From Asterias amurensis (Eukaryota; Echinodermata; Asteroidea; Forcipulatida; Asteriidae): 64,000 nt of DNA. Position numbers and translations under genes: made by a program. The notes under the pieces were generated by a model. It did no database searches and had not been told where the DNA came from. It saw nothing but the letters and a program-made list of their open reading frames with translations. Below, piece after piece: positions 12,601 through 29,845 of the stretch. The DNA lies in assembly GCF_032118995.1 (NCBI RefSeq), contig NC_092661.1, positions 8,432,494 through 8,496,493 of the forward strand, in the 5' to 3' direction. Within the stretch, counting starts at the first letter, position 1. Each line of letters opens with the position of its first letter.

Positions 12601-15600
12601 TAGTGTTATTCACAGTGAAAGTTTTTTAATCTTGGGGGAAGGAAATCTTGAGGGATTCAAAAGCGTCTTTGGGAGAACGTATTTTGAAACGTAACCGTAG
12701 CTGCATATCTTGGAACGTAAGCGTAGCTTGACTCGGGATTGAAAGCGTACTTTTTGATATTGTAGCGTAACCTAATAGTATCTTGGAGTGTATAAGCGTA
12801 GCTGAGTAGCTGCGTAGCTTGAACGTAACAGTATCTTTTGGTGGAGCGTAAGCATATCTTGGAACGTAATTCGTAGCTGCGTATCTTGGAACATAAGCGT
12901 AACTTGACATGGGATTGAAAGCGTACCTTTTGATATTATAGCGTAACATGAAGGAACGTAAGCAGATCTGTAAGCGCAGCTGAGTAGCTGTGTAGCTTGG
13001 AACGTTGACATCTTTTGGAACGTAAGCATATCTTGGACTGAAGCGTAGCATCTTGGAACATAAACGCAGCTGCGTATCTTTGAACGTACGCATAGCTTGA
13101 CTCGGGCTTGAAAGCGTACTTTTTGATATTATAGTGTAACTTGAAGGAACGTAGACCTAAAGCGTATCTTGGAACGTAAACGTAGCTGCGGGCTTGAAAA
13201 CATACCTTTTGATATTATAGTGTTACTTGAAGAACCGTAGACCTAAGCGTATCTTTTGGAACGTAAACGTAGCCGAGTAGCTGCGTAGCTTGGAACGTAA
13301 CCATATAACATTTTTTTGGAATGTAGTCGTACCAATATCTTTTGGAATAACTCATGAGAAATTTGGAATTTTGATTGCTTGTCCAGCGGCGACTACTGCT
13401 ATTCAACTCCCAGTTATTTGAGGCGAATAGTCGGGTCATTAAATTCCACTAGTTGCCCAGTTTAATCATTACCTCAAAAATAACTCTTCATTCACAGAAT
13501 TAAAAAATAATACTTTGTTTGACAAAATTATGCTTTGAGGGAATTTTGTTTTAGCATTATTTTTATTTAAACCTTTTATACAAAATTCTCATAATTTTTG
13601 TAAGCTACTCACACAATAACACTGTCAATATAACAAAATGCGATATTCCTACGTTTTGACATCATCAAAATTACCTGAAAACTCATAACAAAAAGAAATT
13701 AGGGGGCCATGAATCAAAATGGAGCATATTGGAACGTTGCGATCATGAGAAACAACGGATTCGACACCCGCAAGCTGGGAGTTCATAGCGCCTGGGATTT
13801 AACACCTCCAACCCCCACGAGACACGGCATGGGCGGTACGTGATATTCCACAAGGCTTATTTCAGTTTCACGTTCCGATTGCTCCACGCAGTGGGGCCAT
13901 ACAGCGTCCGATACACGGACTCTCTGAATGCTAATTTTACGTTCGATTTTTGACCATTATTTACGATTTCAAATCGTCACGTATTCATAATCTGAATAGG
14001 TACCTGTACTTAAAATTTCACTGTTTTCCTTTTAATAGGCCTATAATGACCACGGAATCACTCTTTTGAGCAAAGATTATTAAAAATAGACCGCCGATCA
14101 TATTGACCTTTGACTCGATCTAGTTTGAATAGTCATCTTCGATTCGTCACGTGATATGAATATTGCATACATTAAAAGTAATTTACATAGTCTGGCCACG
14201 CCTTCAATTTGCAAATATCCAAGACCATGGTGAGCACAGGACATGGTGAGATTTAAAGCAGAGAAACAGAGCGCCCGCTAGCGTTCGTTCATTACAAGCG
14301 TGGACAGTTTTTGCCGTGCATAATCGGAACGTTGGTTGTGTGTGACCGCACAACACCAATGGTCTTGGAACCAAGACTAGGTCGTGGGTTGAAATGCAAC
14401 CGAGTAATAATGCCCGTGATTTTGTTCACATAAATGGCATACCACGGAACTTTACTCTATAACTTGTAAAATAGTATGAAATCATAGATAGGGCCTATCA
14501 GCAAAAATAATTAACTGACTGTTGTAGCCTTTGATGAGCCCTTCCCCCCTCGCTGGACAGCCACCCCAAATGATTGCGACCCCCAACCCCCTTTCTTTCT
14601 CAAATGAAAGTATTAGCTTGGCATCCTTCCTCTTTTCACACCCACCATGATCTTTACAATAATGCCCCAAATGAATTCCATCCTTGCCATGATTGGCCCG
14701 ACCCAATCTGCTGCACTAAAAAGACAAGTCTTGCCTGCCTCGTTGCCGAATCAATCTCACGGCCTCTTCGTTTGCAATTGCCTCGGCTGGCAAGACTTCG
14801 TGCAGTTCAAGAGGATTTTACTTTCAGTCGTTCACATTATAAAAACAACTCAAAGTCACTGCAGAAGCCATTTTCATATTCCCAATGCTAAGAATAATTC
14901 CTTGTCTCCTCCAAAGACACTAAACGGCTTCAACGTCTACAAAACCGGGCTGCAAAGCTCATTTTCCACAATTATTGTTTTTAAATGTATCACCGACACA
15001 GATGCTCCGCGTTATCTCAAAGAACTCATTAACCCGTATGTTCCAACTAGAGAAGGACTGCGATCTGCCAAAGATAACAGAGTTCTGATCATCCCCCATT
15101 CTCGCACTTCATCTGGTGACCGGGGTTTCTTTGCTGCAGGGCCTACTATGTGGAACCGATTACCCTACAATATACGCCATTCATCTCCATTAGCAGCCTT
15201 CAGAAAAGCTCTCAAAACCTGTTTAATGATTCTTAATCTTGTTGTATGTTTATCTTGTTTTTGCTATTTTTCTTTCTGTGTAAAGCACTGTGATACATTT
15301 TTTGTAAGAGCGCTTTATAAATGCCTTTGTAGTATAGTATAGTTAGTATTGAGCTTGTGACATACGGGCCAACCAATTATTTAACGGTTCATTTTGATGT
15401 TTCTTTTAGGATGAAGGAACCGGCAAGATGCGGCAAGTTTGGTACGATGATGCCTCCAGTTTATCATTTCGTTACCAATACGCTAAGAGCCAGAATCTAC
15501 GGGGTGTTGGCATGTGGAATGCTGACTGTCTTGACTACAGTGGAGACGACGAAGGAACCAGACTAACCAAGGAAATGTGGGATGCTATAGATCGGTTCAA

Positions 15601-15607
15601 AGCATGA
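3617..15607 (+). CDS. CTBS: Di-N-acetylchitobiase (GH18 lysosomal glycosidase), 7 exons, in-frame TGA in exon 1
   Basis: Chitobiase removes single N-acetylglucosamine residues from the reducing end of N-glycan core chitobiose in lysosomes. I placed exons at 3617-3763, 4391-4529, 5438-5640, 10001-10163, 10922-11019, 11533-11709 and 15410-15607. Every junction has GT-AG ends and keeps phase, giving 374 codons plus stop TGA 15605-15607, close to the vertebrate length as I recall it. Codons 1-24 form a hydrophobic signal peptide. Exon 1 then encodes SDCPCSDPSLC, exon 2 a YDWSKITT segment ending HSVGARAVVKG, and exon 3 the GH18 catalytic motif DGINFDIE (Glu near codon 133). Exon 5 gives VPWYGYSWTC and exon 7 GVGMWNADCLDYSGD; all are family landmarks. 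AATAAA lies at 15684-15689. The oddity is TGA at 3689-3691 (codon 25), in frame between signal peptide and mature protein. Everything downstream looks conserved, so a polymorphic null allele, base error or very recent loss is likelier than old decay. Confidence 0.9.
8727..9130. mobile_element. TTAA-type hairpin MITE, family B, copy 1 (CTBS intron 3)
   Basis: Terminal inverted repeats AGGAACACGTTGCCTTGGAT and complement, with TTAA at 9131-9134 and a worn CTAA on the left. Almost the whole element is an inverted repeat around a centre containing GGTCGGCCATTTATGGGAG and its complement, so single strands would fold into one long hairpin. Confidence 0.83.
9326..9704 (-). mobile_element. Family A MITE, copy 3 (CTBS intron 3)
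   Basis: Full-length copy with TTAA at 9322-9325 and 9705-9708, the AGGCAGTGGACACTATTGG termini and the central palindrome. It lies less than 200 bp from a family B MITE. Confidence 0.88.
11715..11845 (-). mobile_element. tRNA-derived SINE, minus orientation
   Basis: On the minus strand this reads as a tRNA-like head with a B-box (GGTTCGAATC-type) and the phrase TTGCAATTCTAGAGCAGTG in inverse. The tail matches the 36508-36665 copy, including the CACAGG and GTACTGAGTAAAC-like tail. Confidence 0.7.
11861..14378. mobile_element. 2.5-kb Mutator-like non-autonomous transposon in CTBS intron 6
   Basis: Left arm 11861-12013 and right arm 14210-14378 are inverted copies, starting AGTCTTGGTCCCAAGACC on the left and ending GGTCTTGGAACCAAGACT on the right. 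They share CGGTCACACACAACCAACGT and GAACGAACGCTAGCGGGCGC in inverse. The element is flanked by the identical 11-bp direct repeat AGGTCGTGGGT (11850-11860 and 14379-14389). Long terminal repeats with a 9-11-bp duplication are typical of Mutator-like elements. No transposase is visible; the interior is AT-rich and contains a minisatellite. Confidence 0.82.
12640..13335 (-). repeat. Degenerate minisatellite inside the Mutator-like element
   Basis: Diverged repeats of phrases such as TATCTTGGAACGTAAGCGTA and GCGTAGCTTGAACGTAA follow one another for about 700 bp. Larger units containing GAAAGCGTACTTTTTGATAT recur near 12738, 12916 and 13105. The minus-strand 155-codon open frame here is a product of the repeat. 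Confidence 0.8.
14379..14440 (+). mobile_element. SINE tail interrupted by the Mutator-like element
   Basis: AGGTCGTGGGTTGAAATGC, then ACCGAGTAATAATGCCCGTG, matches the B-box and post-tRNA tail of the 36508 SINE. Its left part (TAGCAAAGGTCGTGGGT) sits before the transposon at about 11844-11860, so the transposon landed inside the SINE. Confidence 0.65.
14890..15345 (+). mobile_element. Non-LTR retrotransposon (CR1/L2/Jockey-like) 3' end, decayed
   Basis: Frame 14922 reads KRLQRLQNRAAKLIF, the reverse-transcriptase C-terminal phrase of CR1/L2-like LINEs. The frame then shifts, with apparent loss of about 90 bp, to FKCITDTDAPRYLKELINPY, GDRGFFAAGPTMWNRLPYNI and SPLAAFRKALKTCL. This is the usual ORF2 C-terminus, followed by GCGCTTTATAAATGC and a short TAGTA tail. 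It is a 5'-truncated insertion in CTBS intron 6. Confidence 0.85.
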
Positions 15608-15689
15608 AGCAGTTCCCTAGACTTGAAGGATGTATCACCCCCTAATTGGAATAATTACATTTGAATCCAATTGTTCTTAGATTAATAAA

Positions 15690-18600
15690 AACACTGGCTA
15701 TTAAACGTTCATCTTGATACCAAAAGTGTTATATTATAGTCCTGATCCTAATAAATCCTATTAAAAATACAACGGGGAATTTAATTATAATAAGTCCCAA
15801 ATTGTATACATCAACACATAGTGTGTGCCTACGTTCCCGGAAGCTGCAAAAAGAGACGCGGGGTATTTCTACATGATATTATTGTTGGAAATTTCGTTTT
15901 AAAGACAATGGACACTTTTGGTAAATTATCAAAGACCAGTCTTCCCAACACCGTGTGTCTCAACTAATGCATACAAATAACAAACCTGGTGAAATTTTGA
16001 GCTCAATTGGTCGTCGAAGTTGCGAGATGAAAGAATAAACACCCTTGTCACACGAAGTTGTGTGCTTTCAGATGCTTGATTTCGAGACCTCAAATTCTAA
16101 TTCTGAGGTTTCGAAATCAAATTCGTGGAAAATTACTTCTTTCTCGAAAACTTCGTCACTTCAGAGGGAACCGTTTTTCACAATCTTGTATACTATCAGC
16201 CTTTCCCCATTATAATTATAATATACTCGTTACCAAGCAGTTGCTAAACATTATTTTGAGTAGGCCTATTTTACCAACAGTGTCCACTGTCTTTAACCCT
16301 TTCACCATTACACTTTCACTCAGTGTCGGGGTATTGAGACGCCCTAAAGAGCTTGGCTTGATGGAAATAAATCAATCAGTGGATAACTAAATGACTCAAA
16401 ATTACTTTGCATGAAAGTTATTTAGAAGTAAAAAGTAATTTCCCTTCAAGTAACCTTAGTCTATCAGATTTGTTGGAAATAATGGTCCATTCAAGGATCA
16501 GTTAATTGCGTATAGTTAAGGGGTACCACACACTTCGGTCTAGGCCCTATTAAGGGAATTTTTTTTTAAGATAAAGGGGTTAAAACAAATTAAAGTTTGT
16601 CAGTATTATTAATTTGCAAATTTCGTGACCTTTCAAGTGTTGTAAATTTAATTTGGAAATGTATGAGACGACAATCTAGGCACTACTACGGTAAAGGCTA
16701 CGATTACTGGTAAGAGTGTTGCTAAGGAAGTCGTTTACTTTGTCTGACTCAGAAATCTAGCCACAGCCGTAGCCGTGAGTCGCAGCTGTATACGACGGAT
16801 AAAGACAGAGGACCGGACTAGGGACAAGTCTACTAGCCACAGCCTTACTAGTTTTTTGCCACGTGAGGGCGCGCTTCAAATGTATTGTAAACATCACTCG
16901 GAACCAAAAGATACAGAATACGGTTGCGAGAGGTGGGGCTGAATAATTGTCAGGTAAACTAAATAATTGTGTGTTGGTTTTTAAAATGAACAAAACAGTA
17001 AATTGTGAATATACATTGTCGGTGATTGGGGAGTTTAAGTTACTCCAACTGCTTTGTTTTACGATTCAATCATGGTTAAATGAAATGATTTTAATTGACC
17101 TCACCATGCTCAATCAATGCGTGGGAAAACGTATACATGTATGTATTGACCAGTTATGATAAATCCTTCTTGAAAAAGGATGTCGGTGAAGCAAATAGGC
17201 AATTATGGGCAATTCTTTCATATTATAGGTGGTGTAAAACTACAACATATAGGGGAAAGGTATGGGTGTGTGAATGGGATATGGATGGGATATCCTGGTG
17301 TCATGTGTTTTCAGTAGGATAACAGGAAAATTGTTCACAATCAAAAACTAAATAACACTTTCACTTCATGGTGTGTTGAAATTTGTAAAGTTTTGGTTTT
17401 ACGTTGCGAGAGACAGTCCGCCATTAACGGTGCTTATACATGCACCACATTGATTGGAGCAACGTCATATGTTTTCACACCTTTCATTGGTTGGTATTTT
17501 ATTGAATATTCAGAAGCTAGTATGGCGTGCAAAATAAATAAAAAATATTATTCAATTACTACTTAACAAATTTAATTACATTTTTGTCCTAAGGCATTAT
17601 GGCTACTATATTAGAATCCAGAGATATCATAAGGCATGAAAGTAAAACACTCCACCCCCCCCCCCCCCTTGATGCACTCACACTTAACAACAATCCGTTT
17701 CCCCCATTTCAGACCAGTAATGTTTGGTTTCAGGAGATAAGAAACCAATCTATGATATTTTCTCTTTAATGTAGACTTAATATTTATTACGCTTATCGGA
17801 ATTTATAACAGTTATGCAGTAAATAAATAAAAAAAAATTGTTGTCATTTTCACTTAAAATATTTTAATATTTTCCCCACATTTGCACACCATAGAATCCC
17901 AAATAGTAACCACCTCACGTGATCCATCTAGTGACTAAAGCAGAATGAAACTCAATCTAGCAGTCTATAGTAATTTTGTTTTTAACTTTCGAGGTTGGAT
18001 TCATGATGTTTCTTTGACTCATTTGAATAATGGCATAATAATGCACTAGTGATTAGTACCAAAAATCAATCATTTTATAAATGTTTGAGCATAACCAACG
18101 ACAGGAAACTTTAACAGCATGATTAATAAGCATGATGAAAATACAGACCGTGAGTAAACTGCATAGCTTCTGTCACCGGTGCAGCTTGCACAATTTCGGT
18201 AAACGGGAATCAAAGTTGGGGACCGAAAACATATGAGGGTCGATAACTTATGACGCTACGATATATCATATGATAATGAAGTTGTGTACTTGCTTCTACC
18301 TAGCTATGTCTACTTACAGTTCTTCTAGATATTCTGTCTTAGTTTAAACCTGTCTAGCCCCATATCGGTCCAATCCACTCTGTAACCATTGGCCCCAGCG
18401 CGTCTGATATAAAAATCTTTCGCTTTTTTGAAAAACCATCTGAAACGATCTGCATCAAGAAACTGACCAATCTAATGCTTCAGAAGTTGCAGATAGCCCT
18501 ACACTTGGAATTGTTCACATTAGGTATCACAGGTTTTGAGTAAAAATTTTATTTTTACTTCTCAATAGAACACTCGACGTCAACGCAAAATATGTTTTGG

Positions 18601-18940
18601 TCACCGGCCGTGACCGAGTTGGAAAAAACCATTCTGTAAAAGGGGTGTTACAAGGCAGTGCAGCAGTGTGTGTGCACTGTCCATTTCATTGCCCGCCGCT
18701 CACACATATAGTACAAACAAATTTTAAAAAATATGTCTCAATGCACATATATGCAAGTATTAAAAATGAAATTTAAGTAAGCACTATTTAAGTAAGCACT
18801 TTAAAACAAATAGGCAAAGGACGTAAACACTGAGTTAAAACTAAACATGACATGACGTTGTCATTAGAGAATAGAGATGGGGTAGCAAGTTTATTGTTTC
18901 ATTAGTTTTTGTCGACTTATTTCAAATATTTTCATCAACA
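15690..18940. other. Intergenic, CTBS to CCDC28
   Basis: Apart from one family A MITE (15903-16292) and a C-run with an A/T-rich context at about 17655, I see no coding exon, RNA gene or other named repeat. A CCDC28 5' non-coding exon could lie here, spliced to 18942. Confidence 0.5.
15903..16292 (+). mobile_element. Family A MITE, copy 4
   Basis: Full-length but diverged copy just downstream of CTBS, with termini AGACAATGGACACTTTTGG and CCAACAGTGTCCACTGTCT and TTAA at 15899-15902 and 16293-16296. Confidence 0.82.
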
Positions 18941-19014
18941 GAGTTGAGTGTTACAAACAGTAATCCTTTGAGGAGACGTCTTTCACAGTCACCTCACACC
19001 CTACCTGAGGGTCC

Positions 19015-19175
19015 CTACCTACTGAGAGTCACACCCTACCTAAGGGTCACACCCTACATAAGGGTCACACCCTACCTAAGGGTCACACCCTACCTAAAGG
19101 TCACACCCTACCTAAAGGTCACACGCTACCTAAAGGTCACACCCTACCTAAAGGTCACACCCTACCTAAGGGTCT
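19015..19175 (+). repeat. 18-bp minisatellite just 5' of CCDC28
   Basis: About nine tandem units of the type GGTCACACCCTACCTAAG lie less than 40 bp before the proposed CCDC28 start codon. The units stay in one frame (RVTPYL repeated) without stops, but that frame ends at TAA 19202-19204. It probably lies in the 5' UTR or promoter. Confidence 0.8.
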
Positions 19176-19209
19176 GTCTTCCTGAGGGTCTGCCATCCCA
19201 GTAATCATA

Positions 19210-24266
<5,057 letters not shown>

Positions 24267-24645
24267 CTCATTGAAAAGTTGTTTGTGATAATAAAAATGT
24301 TTACACTATATAGCTTGTTAAATGCAGTATACCAGCCTGATACTTGATGGAAGCAGTTGGCCCCATGCCTCCCTGGCCATTGCTTTGGTGCCCAAGAAAT
24401 GTTTCAGCACAAATTAACACTCTTTTGTTGAATGTGCCCTCTACAAAGAAAAGACTGGTTTGCCCTTACAGGACACAACTACACCACTGCAGCCATTGTT
24501 CAATATCTTAAACAAAAAGTTACTTCACGTGTATAATGTTATTAATTTGTACATTCTACTAGATCTCCTTTTTGGGGGAGGGGGTAATAGTTCTGAGCGG
24601 AAACTTACCCCTCCTGGTGACGCAATTTTTCAGAGCTTTATTTAA

Positions 24646-24935
24646 AGGCAGTGGACAATATTGGTTATTACCCAAAATAATTGTTAGCATAAAATTTTTA
24701 CTTGGTAACGGCTCTCTCTGAAGTAACGTAGTTTTCGATTTATTTGAGGTCTATAAATCAAGCATCTGAAAGCACACAACTTTGTGTGCAAGGGTGTTTT
24801 TTCTTCCATTATTATCTCGCAACTTCGACAACCGATTGAGTTCAAATTTTCACAGGTGTGCTGTTTTATGCAGATGTTGAGATACATTAAGTGAGAAGAC
24901 CTGTCTTTGACAATTACCAAAGGTTTCCAGTGTCT
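24646..24935 (-). mobile_element. Family A MITE, internally deleted copy 6
   Basis: TTAA at 24642-24645 and 24936-24939 with recognisable termini. Part of the interior around the palindrome is missing, leaving about 290 bp. Confidence 0.8.
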
Positions 24936-25189
24936 TTAACTCTTTGTATGTGCCTCTGAAATGAATGAATTGATTGATAATTTACCTTGACTGTACGGTG
25001 TCTCAGCCGAAGCTTACATCCACCAAGCGACTCCGCTACTACCTTCCACACTGACCAGCCTATATGACCACCGATTAGTGATGACAACAGGTATAGCAAT
25101 TATTGATTACAGACATTGTTGAAATCACAAGTGTTGATATGTATATTTAGTTTGCGGTAACACCATGTGTGTATCTACTTGCCAGGTAG

Positions 25190-25500
25190 ACTATGTTACT
25201 TCTGAGAACTTGTCTACTAACCGGTAAGAAAGATTTTCGGAATTCGGGAGACTTCTCAGTTCTGAAAAGAACTGTTCTGCTTATATACTACTACATTGGG
25301 CGGAGGGTAGAAAACTATTTTAGCTTAAGGAGATTAAGAGGACTTCTCTCCACTTTGGCGGCATGTGTTTTTAATTGGTTTCAATGTTTCGACTAGCTTG
25401 TGCTCTAGTCGTCGTCACTTCACTATTTCGGAATGAGTTCTTGATTGGTCTCACCGTTTGGTCTAGCTTGCTCTAGTCATTATCAAAGGATATGTTGATA
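25190..25500 (-). mobile_element. Inverted relative of the 22995-23216 repeat, with a second partial core
   Basis: Read on the minus strand, GACTAG, AGCACAAG, CTAGTC, GAAACATTGAAACC ends at about 25374 and is followed by the same body as 23041-23216 (ending near 25236). A second worn core lies at 25440-25492. Stem II here is a perfect 6-bp pair. Confidence 0.4.
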
Positions 25501-28500
25501 TGTAGTTCCATCTTCCCGCGAGAGGTTCGTTGGAAGTGCTTGGCTGGTACCTGTGCGTTGGTGGTCTCCTTCACCCAGTTAATATTGCCACATTGTGTCT
25601 GTGGCAATATTATATGTTTTAACAACATAGGATGACATCAGTTATTTGTTCAACCTACCAACCAGAGTTTCCACAGAGAACACTCTTATCTGCCACAGCT
25701 ATAGGCCTAGTTTCATATACATGTAGCTGTAAAGCAGAAATTACAGCTGAGCAAATATCTTTTCTTAGCACGTAAAAAAGGAGGGTTGACGTCTCAGCTT
25801 ATTGCTAGCACTAAGTTAACAATAATTAGTCACAACTAACTCATCGTGCTATACTTTTTTCACACATTTGATATTTCTTCAAAGGAAAAGCGACAACGTT
25901 CCAAAGACTTATTATAAAATCAAATGAAAGAAATAATCATTGCAGAAATTGATTACTTTTCAGTATGTAGTGTGATGGGCGTTAACAAAAATGACAACAG
26001 TGGGCACACTGTAGTGGAATGATTGGGCCTTTTCTTCATTTTATATACATCGAGTATACACCTGGAATTAGTGATACTAATATTTAGGAGTTTTTAAAAG
26101 ATATTTTAACAATAATCGTCACAAAGACAATGCCATTATGAGTTCGTTTTTGTTTGGCATTTTTGTAAATTGTGAAATCTGCTTAGCAAATATGACCAAA
26201 CTTAGCTTACCAAATATGACCAAGTTTAGCTTACCAAAACTACAGTAAAGCAAAGCTAAGTAAAGTGGGGGCATGTCATGTATGTTGGCCCCGGAACCTG
26301 TATAAACAAGTTATTTTTGTATCTAATAATTCTGGCCAAGGATTATTTCTAAAAATATTTATAACACACAGAAATAATTTAAGCAAGTAAAGAAATCACA
26401 TACTGCAGATCTGTTTGCCCACAACATCAACATTTTATTCAAGATAACTATTTCAGCTTTCAAATTATAAAACTTTCATTTGGCAAAAATAGCCTGGGGA
26501 TTTCCAGCCTTCTGTGGATTACATGGTCTTCCAGACTATTAAAGTCTTCCCTACAAACTAAAACCTTAGTAACTTGCTACCAATACACACCTAGGATCCC
26601 CAATTCTGTCCCTTGAATAAATTGAGCTTTTCTTTTTACTAAAGATTTTAAATCACACCATGGAGCTATAAACAAAAAAGAACTCCATCACCACAACAAC
26701 TATGAGAAGCTACGATTTTATTTTAACCACAATTTTTAAAACATTTGTGGCGAATTCGTAAGAAGAATGGCCAGCCATACGACAGAGTGTGAGTGGTGTT
26801 GTTTATTATTATTTTCAGAGTGTTTTGAATAATGGATGAATTTGAGAAATTTGTGATATTCCTTTTTTGAATGACTGACCACTTCTTTTACAGAATTATA
26901 GTACCATCCCTGGACATAAAATAATGAAAATTAACAATGATAAACCAAATTTATAATGTTAGTGAAGATAATAAAAGAATATTGTAATTGTTACCTCAGT
27001 GGCTTTTGGTGGATGTAAAAATCACACCTTTGTCCTTATCTCTAAAGGTGGAAAGTATCGAAAACAAATTAATGTTTGAAAACATTCCATACATATTGGT
27101 GTGCAAGTTCTTGGCAATTTGGCCAGTAACCCACTTCAAGTGAAGATGTGTACGTGCCTATATAGGGATCAGAATGAACCCAATATGTTTGTGATTAACA
27201 TCGTAGTCAAATTGACCACAGAGCTCGTCAAAATAGGAAATTTGAATCCGGTAATGGTGGGATGCAGAATGACTTTGTCAAAGTTTCTGAAATGGGTCCA
27301 TCGCACTAAGACTGAACATTCAGACACCATTTTGCTACAGTACAATTTTGTGTATTACATACAATTTGTGTATTACATACAATTTGTGTGTTACAGTACA
27401 ATTTTGTGTAATGTGATTATTCCACTAGAAAATAACTAAAGATGAAACTATGTCAAAAGATTTAGGTGTGTTAGTGGAAATAATATTGAGTAAGAATAAG
27501 TAATCAGAAGAGGTATTATAGAAGTCTAAAATCAAAAGTATAGATTTTGGTTTTTCAAATAAACTACGTACATGGCTAACTCCTACGTTAAAATATGGCA
27601 CATGTCATGGACGAACTGTTTGAATGTGCACATTGAAACAATGTTATTTCAAAGTAACACACAAACGAAGCTCTGGTTTAAAATATATTTCCTAGCTCAA
27701 CTTTACAGACCTGTTAAGAAAAACAACAGTGATTTTGTTTTATGTATGGCAGACTCAACTGGTATCAGCCGGTCTACTATAGCTTTCTTTGAAAAATATG
27801 ATTCTTCTTTGTCTTTTAAAGATTGGCTGCTGTTTAAAATACTTCTTGGTGGCCGTTCTGGGGTGGTTTTGCCAACCTTATTTCAATTTTGTTATTAAAG
27901 TTCGATGGTATTATTTCCTGGAAGTACCTTTTGTCTAAAAATCATTTTCCTCTCAGGTCTGGAAAGTCGAATTTGAAATTACTGTTAGTTAACTGGTTAA
28001 AACATCTTAAGGGCAAGATTGTCTGGGTACGAAAACTAACACGAACAGGAAAAACTCATTTACATAAATCATGCAATACTTCTCACAAACATTCATCATT
28101 ATCTAACTACGTATTCAGTGCGAAGGTTGTCTGGCGAGGTAAGTGCGCGTTGCAAGTTTGCATAATTAAATATTCATGACTCATGAATAATAAAGAGTGT
28201 GAACCAACACGATGCAAGAACCTCTACCAGAACGAACCAATAGTTAGGTGCAGTATAAAAAAGGTAATTTCTTGAGAATATAAGAATATTAATGAAATTA
28301 TCATAAATACAGGAATAGTAATTTAAATTAAGTATAACCTTTTCAGACCTGTTATCGACTGTAGGAATTTCTGAATTTAGATATTGACCAAAACCTGATC
28401 TTCGAGTTTGACGTTTTTTAGTGTTTACTTATTCGACAATTCGACAATCAGTCGAGTAATATTGTCTATCGTGAATTTATTATACATGTTCCAGATTGTG

Positions 28501-29680
28501 TGGGAGTATTCGATTTTTCAATTCGGTTTATACTAGTCGATACCAGATCTGTCAACTAAAGAATGGAAGATTTCTAAAAACTACTCACAAAAATTCAGCA
28601 CCATTGTCAGCACAAATTATTGTAAACATTGCAGCCCACCGGCCGCGTGCATTACAATGTGTTAGTCAATTAGTATGAGTTGTCCCTTTTGGTATTAAAT
28701 AATTACACATCTTGGAAATAATAATAATCTTGTTACAATATCTATAAAATATTACATCTACAACTGAAATGATTTCAGCAAGTTTGGTGAAAAAATATTT
28801 CATTTTAACAAACTGCTTCAAGGAGGTATTAAAAAAGTTGAGAAGAAGTTTTTTTTTTAGAATACACACTATTAGAGGGAAAACTTAACTCTATTTTACA
28901 ATTGATATTTTACAGTCAAATCATGCAGTCATAAACTTCCTAATGCCGCATTAAAGACATTTACAAAATTACTGTTCAGCCAAACTCAGATGAAAACGTC
29001 AAACCATGGGATTTAGCTTTCTCCCCCTCAAATGTAATACATAGGATTGGTAGAAAGATACAACAAACATCATTATTTAATTTTAGCCAGGTAACTTTCT
29101 CATTATGGAGTCGAGAACCATTTCTTTTCTGTGAAAAATTTCCCTCTGAAATAAAGTCACATTTGAGAAAACTAGATTTGAAAAACCTAAAAGAAAAACG
29201 CAACAGTTGATTTTAAGGACAATGTTTTTCTATGCTGATAATAGTGGATGCTGTGTCACTGTTTTCTCCCCGCTCACACAACAAGTTCAACCCAAATTTT
29301 GTTATTTTATGTTGGCGTAAAAAAAATGGTTGATCACAAAACAGTAACTGTATGCGACTAATTTGTAAGGTCTACCAATTCTGAACATTTTTGTTGATTT
29401 TTTTTTTTTTTTTTTTTTTTTTTGGGGGGGGGGGGTGGGCTTTTTCCTGTGGCTGACGATCTCGTCTGTTTTCAAACCTCTATTTAAACTCAATAAGTCT
29501 ACACCTCTTTTACATCTACAGTTACATAATGCAGCAATTATGTGGCGAATAACGGCGCCTCAAGCACCCAAAACACATTACAATGAGACACGTAATTCTT
29601 TTGTGAAAATGTGGTACAACATCGATAGCATTATAACAATCCGATTTTAAATTATTGCCGCGAGATCAATGTCATTATGC

Positions 29681-29845
29681 ACATGACGTCATTTGAGTAG
29701 GGCGCCCTCACCTTGATGTCCAAATGAAGTTGTTAATTAAGCAAACCTAGTGCGCTGGTTGTATAATCATGTACACATCTGCGCGTTCCGGTTGCTTCCT
29801 TGTTGGTTTAAATCTAAGATGGCGGCTTGGTGACGTCAGTGCATA
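29681..29845. promoter_or_regulatory. Promoter-like cluster: two CRE palindromes, ETS-like and YY1-like motifs
   Basis: TGACGTCA occurs at 29684-29691 and 29831-29838. Between them are GTTCCGGTTGCTTCC (ETS-like) and AAGATGGCGGC near 29816 (YY1-like), with more GC than around. No gene follows on either strand that I can recognise. Confidence 0.3.

Noticed and set aside
12626..13093. 155-codon minus-strand open frame
   Set aside because: It lies wholly in a degenerate tandem repeat inside a transposon and has the same repetitive words in overlapping frames.
14647..15342. 231-codon frame as a host gene
   Set aside because: Its second half is a LINE ORF2 C-terminus and its first half is out of frame with the adjoining reverse-transcriptase residue string.
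27572..28179. Open frames of 108 and 96 codons
   Set aside because: Overlapping frames, no recognised domain and no matching splice structure.
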